The notes under the pieces were generated by a model that searched no databases, was not told where the DNA came from, and saw only the letters and a program-made list of their open reading frames with translations. Source: Caulobacter sp. BK020 (GTDB taxonomy: Bacteria; Pseudomonadota; Alphaproteobacteria; Caulobacterales; Caulobacteraceae). Taken from it: 64,000 bases of DNA. The DNA lies in contig NZ_SLZL01000020.1 of NCBI RefSeq assembly GCF_004342605.1, positions 1 to 64,000 of the forward strand, read 5' to 3'. Shown here piece by piece: positions 51,930 to 61,371 of the stretch. How positions within the stretch are numbered: the stretch's first letter is position 1; each line of letters begins with the position of its first letter. The translations under genes were made by a program, and so were the position numbers.

Positions 51930-53555
51930 ATGGGACGCCTCCCCGAAATCCTGTCGGACAAGCGGTTGGAGCGGGCCGCGGGGCCCGGGGCTTTCGCGCG
52001 GGGCGCCGCCTATCACGCGCAAAATCGCGTGGACCTGCTGTCACTAGACGATCACCAGGCCGTCGCCCGGGTTCTGGGGACGGAGATCTATCGGGTAAGG
52101 CTAGGCTGGCGTGGCGGTGTCGCGGCGGGAACCTGTGACTGCCCCGCCTTCGACTCCACCGATTTCTGCAAGCATATGGTGGCCGTCGCCCTGACTGCTC
52201 GCGAGCGGGTCGACGAGGGAACGAGGGTCGACCGGCGCGCGCGGCTGGTCGAGCATCTGCGTCAGCAGGGCCTGGACGCAGCGATCGCTCGCCTCCTCTC
52301 GCTGGCCGAGCGCGATGCGAACCTGTGGGCCGAGATCGAGGCGGACGCCCAGGACGCCCTCGAAGGCGACCAGGCGCTTGTTCGCCGATACCGGTCAGAG
52401 ATCGACGCCGCCTGCCATGTCTCTGGAGATCTCGGCTACTACGCCGTTGGAACCTATGCCGACGGCTTGTCCGCCCTGCTTGATCGGGTGGAGCGGTTGA
52501 ACGCCAGCGGCCGGGCGACCGCCGTCGCGGCGCTGATGACGTACTTTCTCGAGGCCATGCAGGACGTCTTCGACGCCGTCGACGACTCCGAGGGCGAGGT
52601 GAGCTCCGCCGTCCAGCGGGCCCTGGAGATTCATCTGGCCGCCTGTGAGCAGACCGGGCCCGATCCCCTGGATCTGGCCCAATGGCTGTTCGCCCAGGAA
52701 GTGAACAGTCCGTGGCCCGCGTTCGAGGGCCTGCGCATCGACTATGCCGAGGTGCTGGGCAAGGCGGGGATGGCCGAGTACCGGCGGCTGGCGGAGGAGG
52801 CCTGGGCGGCGACGGCGGCCAAGGACCGGGCGGAACGCTACGCCCTGCGCGAGATCCTCGACCAGTTCGCGCGTGAAGACGGCGATCTCGACGCGCGGAT
52901 CGCCCTGCGCAGCGCGAATCTCACCGGCCAGTACGCCTATCTGGACATCATCAAGATCTGCATGGAAGCCGAGCGCCAGGACCTGGCCCTGAAGTGGGCG
53001 CGGGACGCCGTCTGGATCTTCGAGGATGCTCCCAACGTGAATTTGGTCAGCTTGGCGGCGAAACTCGAAGCCCAGGCCGGCCGAACCGACGAGGCCCTGG
53101 CGCATCTCTGGCGCGCCTTCGAGCGGGCGCCCCATCTGGCCCTTGTGAACGACCTGAAGCGCCTCTCGCCGACCGAGGTCGTCGATCGCGCCGCCGAGAT
53201 CCTGACCGCCAAGGGCCTCCTGGCGATGCTGTTCGAACTGCAGCTGGCAGAGGGACGGCTCGACGCCGCCTGGGAGATCGCCGATCGGCACGCGATTGGC
53301 GATTGGCGGTTGAAGGCGCTGGCCGAGGCCAGCCATCAGACCCATCGCTCACAGGCCCGCGCCGCTTACGAGCGTCTGGCGGAATCCAGCGTTAGTCTCG
53401 CCAACGCCGGCGCCTATGACACGGCGATCAAGTTCATTCGCCTTCGGGGGCAGCTCTGCGACGACCCCGCCGCCCAAGCCGCCTACATCGCCGACCTGGC
53501 CCTGCGCCACAAGGCCAAGCGGACTTTCATCCAGCGCCTGAACACTCTCGGCTAG
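51930..53555 (+). CDS. SWIM zinc-finger protein
   Basis: A 541-residue protein. Near residue 68 the SWIM motif reads TCDCPAFDSTDFCKHMVAVA, giving CxCx(n)CxH. The rest is alpha-helical and alanine-rich, with TPR-like pairs (LKWARDAVWIFEDAPNVNLV, GRTDEALAHLWRAFERAPHL, LAEGRLDAAWEIADRHAIGD). SWIM domains bind DNA or proteins. I used ATG 51930 because upstream in-frame starts would overlap the tRNA. Function is unknown; many bacterial SWIM proteins sit next to ATPases of MDN or SNF2 type, but none is here. Confidence 0.82.
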   Translation: MGRLPEILSDKRLERAAGPGAFARGAAYHAQNRVDLLSLDDHQAVARVLGTEIYRVRLGWRGGVAAGTCDCPAFDSTDFCKHMVAVALTARERVDEGTRVDRRARLVEHLRQQGLDAAIARLLSLAERDANLWAEIEADAQDALEGDQALVRRYRSEIDAACHVSGDLGYYAVGTYADGLSALLDRVERLNASGRATAVAALMTYFLEAMQDVFDAVDDSEGEVSSAVQRALEIHLAACEQTGPDPLDLAQWLFAQEVNSPWPAFEGLRIDYAEVLGKAGMAEYRRLAEEAWAATAAKDRAERYALREILDQFAREDGDLDARIALRSANLTGQYAYLDIIKICMEAERQDLALKWARDAVWIFEDAPNVNLVSLAAKLEAQAGRTDEALAHLWRAFERAPHLALVNDLKRLSPTEVVDRAAEILTAKGLLAMLFELQLAEGRLDAAWEIADRHAIGDWRLKALAEASHQTHRSQARAAYERLAESSVSLANAGAYDTAIKFIRLRGQLCDDPAAQAAYIADLALRHKAKRTFIQRLNTLG

Positions 53556-53637
53556 GCGTTCGCGAGCCGCGAAACTTGATAAGACGGCGCGAAGGTCTAC
53601 TGAAGCCGCCTGTTCCTTGCCGCCGAGACTCGATCCC

Positions 53638-54555
53638 ATGTCCGATGCCCCCCGCGCCGCCGTCTATGGCTTTCCGCCCTTCGACGTGGTCGAGGTTCCC
53701 GGCGGGGCGGTCCAGGTTTCGCCGCTGGTCGTCGGCGCGACGGATATGGCCGACATCGCCGAAGGCTCGCTGGACGAGATCGTGATCCTGGCTCCGGCCG
53801 GGGTCGCCGAACGGCGCTACGTGCTGGCCCAGGCGCTACGGGCGCTGAAGGTCGAGGGGCGGCTGACCGCCCTGGCGCCCAAGGATCGCGGTGGCCTGCG
53901 GATGAACAAGGAACTGGCGGCGTTCGGCTGCACGATCGGCGAGAGCGCCAAGCGCCACCATCGGATCTGCGTGGCCCTGAAGCCGGCGAACCTCACCGGC
54001 CTGGAGACCGCCATCGCCGAGGGTGCGCCGCGCCGCCTGGATGGCGACGGCCTGTGGTCCCAGCCGGGCGTGTTCAGCTGGGACCGTCTGGATCCCGGCT
54101 CGGCCCTGCTGCTGAAGTCACTGCCGCCGCTGAGCGGGATCGGCGCCGACCTCGGCTGCGGCGTCGGCGTGCTGGCCCACGCGGTCCTGGCCTCGCCGAA
54201 GGTGACCAAGCTGACCCTGGTCGATCTGGACCGCCGGGCGGTCGAGGCGGCCAGACGCAATATCGACGACGCGCGCGTCGAGGTCGTCCAGGCCGACGCC
54301 CGGCGCGGTGCAGACCTGGCGACGGGTCTGGACTTCGTGGTCACCAATCCGCCATTCCATGAAACCGGAAACGAGGACAAGGGCCTGGGCCAGGCGTTCA
54401 TCACCTCGGCCGCCGGCATGCTACGCAAGGCCGGGGTGCTGTGGATCGTGGCCAACCGCCATCTGCCCTACGAGGCGGTGCTCAACGAGCACTTCAAGGC
54501 CGTACGCCCGGTCGCCGACGTCGGCGGCTTCAAGGTCTACGAGGCCCGCAAGTGA
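53638..54555 (+). CDS. Class I SAM-dependent methyltransferase, RsmC-like
   Basis: A 305-residue methyltransferase. The SAM motif is IGADLGCGVGVLAHAVLASP, then LTLVDLDRRAVEAARRNIDD and the catalytic NPPFHETGNEDKGLGQAFIT. This is the NPPF-H form used by guanine-N2 methyltransferases of rRNA such as RsmC (G1207). The N-terminal half is a degenerate duplicate without SAM-binding residues, as in RsmC. I used ATG 53638. It overlaps the RsuA-like gene by four bases (GTGA). Confidence 0.85.
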   Translation: MSDAPRAAVYGFPPFDVVEVPGGAVQVSPLVVGATDMADIAEGSLDEIVILAPAGVAERRYVLAQALRALKVEGRLTALAPKDRGGLRMNKELAAFGCTIGESAKRHHRICVALKPANLTGLETAIAEGAPRRLDGDGLWSQPGVFSWDRLDPGSALLLKSLPPLSGIGADLGCGVGVLAHAVLASPKVTKLTLVDLDRRAVEAARRNIDDARVEVVQADARRGADLATGLDFVVTNPPFHETGNEDKGLGQAFITSAAGMLRKAGVLWIVANRHLPYEAVLNEHFKAVRPVADVGGFKVYEARK

Positions 54556-55289
54556 CAAAAGCCCTGATGGCGCGGCTGGATCGGCTGCTGGCCAATCTCG
54601 GCTACGGCAGCCGGCGCGACGTCCAGGCCCTGGTCTCGGCCGGCAAGGTCACGCTGGACGGCGTCGCCATCAAGGACGCCGGCCTGAAGATCGCCGTCAC
54701 GGCCGACTTGCCCGGGCGCCTGAAGATCCGGGGCGTTCCCGTCGATCCGCCGGCCCCGCTGGTGCTGATCATGCACAAGCCGCTGGGCGTGGTCTGCTCG
54801 CATCGTGAGGACGGCGAGCGGATCTACGACCTGCTGCCCCGGCGCTGGCAGATCCGCGATCCGGCCCTGTCCAGCGTCGGGCGGCTGGACAAGGACACCT
54901 CGGGCCTGATCCTGATCACGGACGACGGCGACTTCCTGCACCGGGTGATCTCGCCCAGGCGCCATGTGCCGAAGGTCTACCGCGCCACGCTGGACCGGCC
55001 GCTGGACGGATCGGAGGGCGCGGCCTTCGCCAGCGGGACCCTGATGCTGGAGGGCGAGGAAAAGCCCCTGCTGCCGGCGACCCTGGAGGCGCTGGGCGAG
55101 CGCGAGGCGCGGCTGACCATCACCGAGGGCCGCTATCACCAGGTGCGCCGGATGTTCGCCGCCGTGGGCAACCACGTGGTCGCCTTGCATCGCGAGCGTA
55201 TCGGCGGCCTCGCCTTGCCCGACGACCTGGCGGCGGGCGAGCACCGCATTCTGACCGCCGCCCAGGCCGAGGCCGTGTTCGATGTCTGA
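54552..55289 (+). CDS. RsuA-family 16S rRNA pseudouridine synthase
   Basis: A 245-residue protein. An N-terminal S4 RNA-binding domain (RLDRLLANLGYGSRRDVQAL) leads to the catalytic block SVGRLDKDTSGLILITDDGD, which contains the catalytic Asp, then VYRATLDRPL and ITEGRYHQVRRMFAAVGNHV. It isomerises a uridine in 16S rRNA. GTG 54552 overlaps the methyltransferase stop; ATG 54567 is an alternative. It overlaps the TusA-like gene by eight bases. Confidence 0.88.
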   Translation: MTKALMARLDRLLANLGYGSRRDVQALVSAGKVTLDGVAIKDAGLKIAVTADLPGRLKIRGVPVDPPAPLVLIMHKPLGVVCSHREDGERIYDLLPRRWQIRDPALSSVGRLDKDTSGLILITDDGDFLHRVISPRRHVPKVYRATLDRPLDGSEGAAFASGTLMLEGEEKPLLPATLEALGEREARLTITEGRYHQVRRMFAAVGNHVVALHRERIGGLALPDDLAAGEHRILTAAQAEAVFDV

Positions 55290-55515
55290 AGAACGCCTGA
55301 TGGACGCCCGCGGTCATCGCTGTCCTGTCCCCACCCTGCGCCTGCGCCGGGCCCTGGAGGAATCGCCCCCCGGCGGCTTGGTGCGCCTGCTGGCCGACGA
55401 CCCGCTGGCCCGCATCGACGTGCCGCATTTCGCCGCCAGCGCCGGGGCGACCGTGCTGGAGATTATCGACGCCCCGAACGGCGCGATCAGCTTTCTGGTG
55501 GCGAAGGCGCCTTGA
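55282..55515 (+). CDS. TusA/SirA-like sulfurtransferase protein
   Basis: A 77-residue protein with the family motif LMDARGHRCPVPTLRLRRAL, whose Cys in CPVP carries sulfane sulfur. It continues PPGGLVRLLADDPLARIDVP, HFAASAGATVLEI. TusA-like proteins relay sulfur to tRNA thiolation or molybdenum cofactor synthesis. It is co-transcribed with an rRNA-modifying enzyme. It ends inside the 3' end of the convergent YihY gene (29-base overlap). Confidence 0.88.
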   Translation: MSEERLMDARGHRCPVPTLRLRRALEESPPGGLVRLLADDPLARIDVPHFAASAGATVLEIIDAPNGAISFLVAKAP

Positions 55516-56437
55516 GCGGGATCGGCCTGGGGCCTTCCAGCAGAGCCCGGGGCCGCTCGTCCAGCGCGATCTCCATCTCGGTGGCCAGGGCGCCGCCGAA
55601 GAACACCGCGTTGACGCTCCACGACAGCCAGATCAGGAAGATGATCACCGCCGAGATCGAGCCGTAGGTCGCGCCCAGATGGGCCACTTGCTCGACATAG
55701 AAGGCGCTGGCCCAGGACATGAACACGCACATCACCGCCGCCGCGAAGCCGCCGGCGATCGAGGCGCGCCAGCCGACCGGGGCGCGCGACATGGCGTAGC
55801 GGTAGATCAGGGTCATGCCGACCAGCAGGCCCAGGCTGGCCCAGGTCCACTCGCTCTGGATCCACGGCACGCCGGCCAGGGGGCGAAGGTTCACGGTGCT
55901 GGCCAGCAGGCGGAAGGTCAGGAACACGCCCGACATCACGAACAGCAGGGCGAAGGCGGCGACCAGCACCACCAGGGCCATGAAGTTGAAACCGAAGAAG
56001 CCGCGCTGGTCCTCCTCGTCATGGATGAAGGACAGGCCGGCCAGCAGGGCCTTGAAGCCGCGATGGGCGGCGTAGAGGCCGATGACCAGCACCACGGCGC
56101 TCTGGGCCGAGATCGCCTTTTCCGGGGCGTGGACCAGGCGGGCCAGCTCGCTCTGGAAGATCGGCCGGGCGCCGGACGGCATCAGGAACGACAGCTTGTC
56201 GGCCTGGTAGGCGGCCTGTTCGGGAGTCAGCAGCACGCTGAACAGGCCGATCAGGATCGCCAGGCCGGGAAACACCGCCAGCAGGATGAAGAACGACACC
56301 CCGCCGACGTACAGCATCACGTCGCGGCCCCACAGGCGCTGCAGGGCCAGGCCCAGGACGCGCAGGATCTCTCTCACCCAATGGATCGGATCGAGATCGA
56401 GGTCTCGAAAGCGAATACGGTCCTGGGGGGAATTCAT
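55487..56437 (-). CDS. YihY/virulence-factor BrkB-family membrane protein
   Basis: A 316-residue integral membrane protein, formerly labelled ribonuclease BN. Six hydrophobic segments appear, beginning DVMLYVGGVSFFILLAVFPG. Family motifs are APVGWRASIAGGFAAAVMCV and GATYGSISAVIIFLIWLSWS. I used ATG 56437, since the upstream extension is basic and atypical. Function is unknown. It follows the CoA transferase on the same strand after a hairpin. Confidence 0.88.
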   Translation of the reverse strand: MNSPQDRIRFRDLDLDPIHWVREILRVLGLALQRLWGRDVMLYVGGVSFFILLAVFPGLAILIGLFSVLLTPEQAAYQADKLSFLMPSGARPIFQSELARLVHAPEKAISAQSAVVLVIGLYAAHRGFKALLAGLSFIHDEEDQRGFFGFNFMALVVLVAAFALLFVMSGVFLTFRLLASTVNLRPLAGVPWIQSEWTWASLGLLVGMTLIYRYAMSRAPVGWRASIAGGFAAAVMCVFMSWASAFYVEQVAHLGATYGSISAVIIFLIWLSWSVNAVFFGGALATEMEIALDERPRALLEGPRPIPLKAPSPPES

Positions 56438-56509
56438 GCGGCGGAAACTGGCCTCGGCGCCGCTTCGACGCAAGCGCGCCGCCAAAAAAACATCGGATCG
56501 CAGATACAA

Positions 56510-56541
56510 AGACCCGCCGCTTCAGGGAAAGCGGCGGGTCT
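56510..56541 (-). terminator. Hairpin terminator between CoA transferase and YihY genes
   Basis: AGACCCGCCGCTT and AAGCGGCGGGTCT form a 13-base perfect stem with loop CAGGGA. Read leftward it is followed by TTTGTAT, a short T-rich tail. It would stop transcription coming from the CoA transferase gene, 125 bases downstream of its stop. Confidence 0.7.
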
Positions 56542-56665
56542 CCGCAGGACGAACCTGAACCGGTCGCCGCATCGAGGGACGGGTGGCGCGACGGCCGGTT
56601 ACAGGATCAGGTTTAGACCCTCGCGGCTGAACCGGACCTGAATGATCTCGTCAGGTGAACGGAGG

Positions 56666-57793
<1,128 letters not shown>

Positions 57794-57999
57794 GACGTTC
57801 CTCCCGGCCGCTTCCCGCGGCGCTTGCCTCGCCGCCCACTAGAGCGGCCCTGCCCCTCGGTCAGGCAAGAGGCTTTGTCGGTTCACAGCCTGCGGCGATG
57901 CGGACCTATGAGGGACCTGCGCCTCTGCTATGGTGCGACGTCGAATCTCGACGGCGCTGCGTCGTCGAGCGACGCCGGTGTCCGGGGCGGAGGCTTGAG

Positions 58000-59325
58000 T
58001 TGGCGGTGAACGCCCGAATCCTGATCGTGGCGCGCGACGATGCTCGCGCCGGGCCGCTGTCCGAAGGGCTCGACAAGCTCGGCTGGCGGACCATCACCGC
58101 GCGCGGCCCCTACGCCGCCCTCGCCGCCCTGGGCGACCTGAACATCGAGGCGGTGATCGTCGACCTGGAAAGCGCCGGTCCCGACGCCCATTCCCTGTCG
58201 CGCCGCCTGAAGGCCGCCGTGGCTCCACGCCGCCTGCCGGTCATCGCCATCGGCGAACCGGGGGCGGAGTCGAACACCCAGGCCTTCGACCTGACCCTGT
58301 CGCCGCCCCTGCATCCCAGCCAGGCCGTTCTGCGCCTGGAGTCCCTGGTGCGCACCGCCATCGCCGAGGAGGAGTTCGAGCTTCGCCTGGCCACCTTCGG
58401 CGATCGCGGCCGCCGGCTGGACCTGCCCGAGCCTCAGGCCGAGCCGTTCCGCATCCTGGCGATCGGCGAGCCGGCCCCGCAGTTCCTGGCCCTGTCCAAC
58501 GCCCTGGCCCGCAGCGGGGCCGACGTGGTCGGCGCCTTCACCGCCTATACGGCCTTCGACTACCTGCATGAGCGGGCCTTCGACGCCGTGGTGCTGTGGG
58601 CCGGCGACAACCAGCAGGAGGCCCTGTCGATCGCGGCCGGCATGCGCCGCAACACCCGGCTCTTCCACATTCCGGCCCTGCTGTACCTGAAGGCCGAGAG
58701 CTATGTGACCATGTCGGAGGCCTTCCATCGCGGGGTGTCCGACGTCGCCTCGCCGGAGACGGCCGAGATCGAGACCGCCAAGCGGGTCATCGAGCTGGCT
58801 CGCAACTATCGCCGCGGCGAGGCCATTCGCGGGGCTCTGGAAAAGGCCCGCAGCTCGGGCCTGATGGACGCCGCCACCGGCCTGTTCACCCGCGACCTGT
58901 TCGCCGCCCACCTGGTCCGCCTGGCGACCGCCGCCCGGGAGCGGGCCCGGCCGCTGTCGATCTGCGTGCTGAGGATCGCCGACAAGCCCGAGACCGTCTG
59001 GGCGCGCAAGCACGGCTGGCTGGACCGCGCCATTCCGCAGATCGGCTCGATGGTCGGCCGCCTGGTGCGGGTCGAGGACACCGCCGCTCGCCTGGCGCCG
59101 GAGGTCTTCGCCCTGGCCCTGCCGGCCACCAACCAGGCCGCCGGCCGCGCCGCCGCCGAGCGGATCGCCGCGGTGATCGGCTGCACGGCCTTCGACGCCG
59201 GCGACGACCGCCCGCCGTTCGTCTGCGAGTTCGACATCGGAGTCGCCCAGATCGAGGCCGGCGAGAGCGCCGTCCACGCCCTGGAACGGGCGGCGGCCCA
59301 AGCGCTTCAGCGCCACAGCGCCTGA
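58000..59325 (+). CDS. popA: PopA, cell-cycle c-di-GMP effector (receiver-receiver-degenerate GGDEF)
   Basis: A 441-residue protein. Receiver 1 has the phosphoacceptor D55 in EAVIVDLESAGPD. Receiver 2 (about 150-270) has Trp where the Asp should be (AVVLWAGDN). The GGDEF domain (about 290-440) has GGDEF replaced by LAPEVF, preceded by I-site RVED with Arg at 357 and Asp at 360. Those numbers match the published Caulobacter PopA sites only if translation starts at TTG 58000, which has GGAGG six bases before it; GTG 58006 is less good. PopA binds c-di-GMP and recruits RcdA and CtrA to ClpXP at the cell pole. It cannot make c-di-GMP. Confidence 0.92.
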   Translation: MAVNARILIVARDDARAGPLSEGLDKLGWRTITARGPYAALAALGDLNIEAVIVDLESAGPDAHSLSRRLKAAVAPRRLPVIAIGEPGAESNTQAFDLTLSPPLHPSQAVLRLESLVRTAIAEEEFELRLATFGDRGRRLDLPEPQAEPFRILAIGEPAPQFLALSNALARSGADVVGAFTAYTAFDYLHERAFDAVVLWAGDNQQEALSIAAGMRRNTRLFHIPALLYLKAESYVTMSEAFHRGVSDVASPETAEIETAKRVIELARNYRRGEAIRGALEKARSSGLMDAATGLFTRDLFAAHLVRLATAARERARPLSICVLRIADKPETVWARKHGWLDRAIPQIGSMVGRLVRVEDTAARLAPEVFALALPATNQAAGRAAAERIAAVIGCTAFDAGDDRPPFVCEFDIGVAQIEAGESAVHALERAAAQALQRHSA

Positions 59326-59341
59326 TCCGCCCAGCGTGAAA

Positions 59342-59428
59342 TCCTCGTCCTTCGACAAGCTCAGGATGAGGATTTCAAGGCGGGCGCGGCGACATTCGCC
59401 CTCGTCCTGAGCTTGTCGAAGGACGAGG
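59342..59428. repeat. Intergenic palindromic repeat
   Basis: Arms 59342-59372 (begins TCCTCGTCCTTCGACAAGCT) and 59400-59428 are inverted copies, about 28-29 bases with one mismatch, around a 27-base centre. They carry the CTTCGA...CTCAGGATGAGG unit also seen at 47203-47309. It separates popA from the DsbA-like gene. Confidence 0.85.
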
Positions 59429-59473
59429 GCGCCCTTAGGTGCTGTCGAGCGACATCATTTGAAAGACCGCGCC

Positions 59474-60118
59474 ATGGGCCAGCCGCTGCTTATCGACCTC
59501 GTCGCCGACGTCGTCTGTCCCTGGTGCTATCTGGGCTGGCGGCGGGTGAAGTCGGCTCTGGCCCTGCGGCCGGACGTCGAGCCCCTGGTCGTCTGGCGGC
59601 CGTACCAGCTGGACCCGGGCCTCCCCGAGGAAGGCGTCGACCGCAAAGCCTACATGGCCGGCAAGTTCAAGGACGCCCTGAAGCTGAAGGCGGTGCACAC
59701 GGCGCTGGTCGAGGCCGGCGCCGAGGAAGGCATCGTCTTCGACTTCGACGTCATCGAACGCTCGCCCAACACCAGCGCCGCCCACCGGCTGATCCGCTGG
59801 GCGCAGGGCGCGGGCAAGCAGGACGCCGTGGTCGAGGCCCTGTTCGCCGCCTATTTCACTCACGGGCGCGACATCGGCGAACCTGCCGTGCTGGCGGATA
59901 TCGGCGAGAGCGCCGGCATGGACCCCGTCGTGATCCTGCGCCTGCTGTCCGAGGGCGCGGACAAGGAGGTCGTCGCCCGCGAGCACGCCATGGCCGTCCA
60001 GGCCGGCGTCACCGGCGTGCCGTTCGCCATCTTCGGCGGCAAGCTGGCGGTCGTCGGCGCCGAGAGCCCGGAAAACATCGTCCAGGCCATCGACAAGGCG
60101 CTTGAACAGGCGGCCTGA
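59474..60118 (+). CDS. DsbA-family oxidoreductase, FrnE-like
   Basis: A 214-residue thioredoxin-fold protein. The active site is ADVVCPWCYLGWRRVKSAL with C15 and C18. The insert domain and end read VWRPYQLDPGLPEEGVDRKA, FDVIERSPNTSAAHRLIRWA and GVTGVPFAIFGGKLAVVGAE, with the cis-proline in GVPFAIF. No signal peptide is present, so it is cytoplasmic, as FrnE is. ATG 59474 is chosen; an in-frame TTG at 59459 is possible. It may handle polyketide-like or hydroxychromene-carboxylate substrates; the family is broad. Confidence 0.88.
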   Translation: MGQPLLIDLVADVVCPWCYLGWRRVKSALALRPDVEPLVVWRPYQLDPGLPEEGVDRKAYMAGKFKDALKLKAVHTALVEAGAEEGIVFDFDVIERSPNTSAAHRLIRWAQGAGKQDAVVEALFAAYFTHGRDIGEPAVLADIGESAGMDPVVILRLLSEGADKEVVAREHAMAVQAGVTGVPFAIFGGKLAVVGAESPENIVQAIDKALEQAA

Positions 60119-60181
60119 CCGGGACAATCCTGCCGCCGGGGAAGTCGCCCGCGGGGGCGGCCCGTTGTCGGAATCCTGTTC

Positions 60182-60697
60182 ATGCCTCAGTCCAGCATCC
60201 AGATGGCGGTCACGATCGCCATCGTCGCCGTGGTGTTCGCCCTGCGCTTCCGGGGCATGACCGGCGAGCGGCGGCTCAGGCTGGAGCTGATGTGGATCGT
60301 GCCGGTCCTTCTGGTGGCGGCCATGGTCGCTGTCCTGCTGCAGTTCCCGCCCCACGGCGTGGACTGGGCCTGGCTGGCGGGAATCTTCGCCGTCGGCGCG
60401 GCGATCGGCTGGTGGCGCGGCAAGCTGATCCCGATCGCCATCGACCCCGAGACCCATCTGCTGAACACCAAGCCGTCGCCGGCCGCGATCCTGTTCCTGC
60501 TGGGCCTGTTCGTCGTCCGCTTCGCCCTGCGCGCCCTGGTCGAAAGCGAGGCCTCGGCCTGGCACATCAACGCCGCCCTGGTCACCGACGGCTTCATCGT
60601 GCTGGGCGTGGGCCTGCTGGCGGTGTCGCGGGTGGAGATGGGGCTGCGGGCCTGGGGCCTGCTGCGCGAGGCCCGCACCGCCAGGGCGGCGGCCTGA
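60182..60697 (+). CDS. DUF1453/CcdC-like membrane protein
   Basis: A 171-residue integral membrane protein with about four hydrophobic segments (MAVTIAIVAVVFALRFRGM, LELMWIVPVLLVAAMVAVLL, ILFLLGLFVVRFALRALVES, GFIVLGVGLLAVSRVEMGLR). Between segments it has GWWRGKLIPIAIDPETHLLN, close to the RGxxxxVxxDPxTG block of DUF1453, where some members (CcdC) are near cytochrome c genes. No such genes are near here. It follows the FrnE-like gene by 63 bases. Confidence 0.7.
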   Translation: MPQSSIQMAVTIAIVAVVFALRFRGMTGERRLRLELMWIVPVLLVAAMVAVLLQFPPHGVDWAWLAGIFAVGAAIGWWRGKLIPIAIDPETHLLNTKPSPAAILFLLGLFVVRFALRALVESEASAWHINAALVTDGFIVLGVGLLAVSRVEMGLRAWGLLREARTARAAA

Positions 60698-60715
60698 CCG
60701 TTTCGGTTCCCGCGC

Positions 60716-60855
60716 CGCCCGCTTGCCCCCTACGGACCGCTTCGCGGTCGTCTTCCCCCAGAGGGGGGAAGAGCGCTGTCGTAGGCGCCGTGTGAAGGCT
60801 CCGCCCCCTATGAGGGCGGACAGACCGCGAAGCGGTCAGGTGGGGGCAAGTGGGC
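60716..60855. repeat. Long imperfect intergenic palindrome
   Basis: Arm 60716-60749 (CGCCCGCTTGCCCCCTACGG, then ACCGCTTCGCGGTC) and arm 60822-60855 are inverted copies of 34 bases with four mismatches. Between them are two smaller hairpins: CTTCCCCC-AGA-GGGGGGAAG (about 60751-60771) and TCCGCCC...GGGCGGA (about 60799-60820). The whole is one nested palindrome, probably a dispersed Caulobacter repeat different from the CTTCGA type. Confidence 0.8.
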
Positions 60856-61371
60856 GCGACCTCACGCGATCTCTCGCTGAGCGTATGGAAAGGGTCGCGA
60901 AGCGCCGGACATCGTCCGGAGGGTTTGAGTTAAGTGTACCGTTTCGACGAAGCCAGACGCTCCGCGCGACCGTTATCCGCAAGGCCGGGGCGCGCGGGCC
61001 TTTTCCGCCCTTCACCCCACCCGGTAGTTCCTCGGTGGATCTGTGCACCGCATGATCATCAGAGGCGGGAGTGAGCCTTTCGAGGACCGGAGCGAACCCC
61101 ACGACGGGCGGGACCTTCCAGCGAAGATCCCGATGGGCGAGCTTACGTCCCTCGCCCTATGTTTAAGTCCCTTCCCGGCCAAAGCCGGACAGAAACCCCG
61201 CTCGATCGCCCCTCGCCGCCGCATCGGTCGCTGGCCATGCGCCCTTTCCCTGCGACGAGGTGGGATCAGGATAAGGGCGCCCGGACAGGGTGAGGATCAA
61301 ATCGGGTCGAAAAAGTTCAAGGCGTTGATTTTATTGGAGTCCGCCCGCTCAACGCCGAGCATAAACGCCGC
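60856..61371. ncRNA. Gene-free stretch with a possible structured RNA (61110-61188 strongest)
   Basis: No credible ORF covers this stretch. Between 61110 and 61188 three hairpins follow each other: GGGACCTTC/GAAGATCCC with loop CAGC (61110-61131), GGGCGAG/CTCGCCC with a nine-base loop (61135-61157), and CCGGC/GCCGG with loop CAAA (61175-61188). A further pair, GCGCCCTT (61239-61246) with AAGGGCGC (61273-61280), lies downstream. I could not match it to 6S, tmRNA, SRP or RNase P RNA from memory, and I am not certain of the strand. Transcription is inferred only. Confidence 0.3.

Noticed and set aside
56591-56665. Short minus-strand frame after the CoA transferase (reads about 20 plausible codons ending LNLIL)
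   Set aside because: There is no start codon or ribosome site; it may be coincidence.
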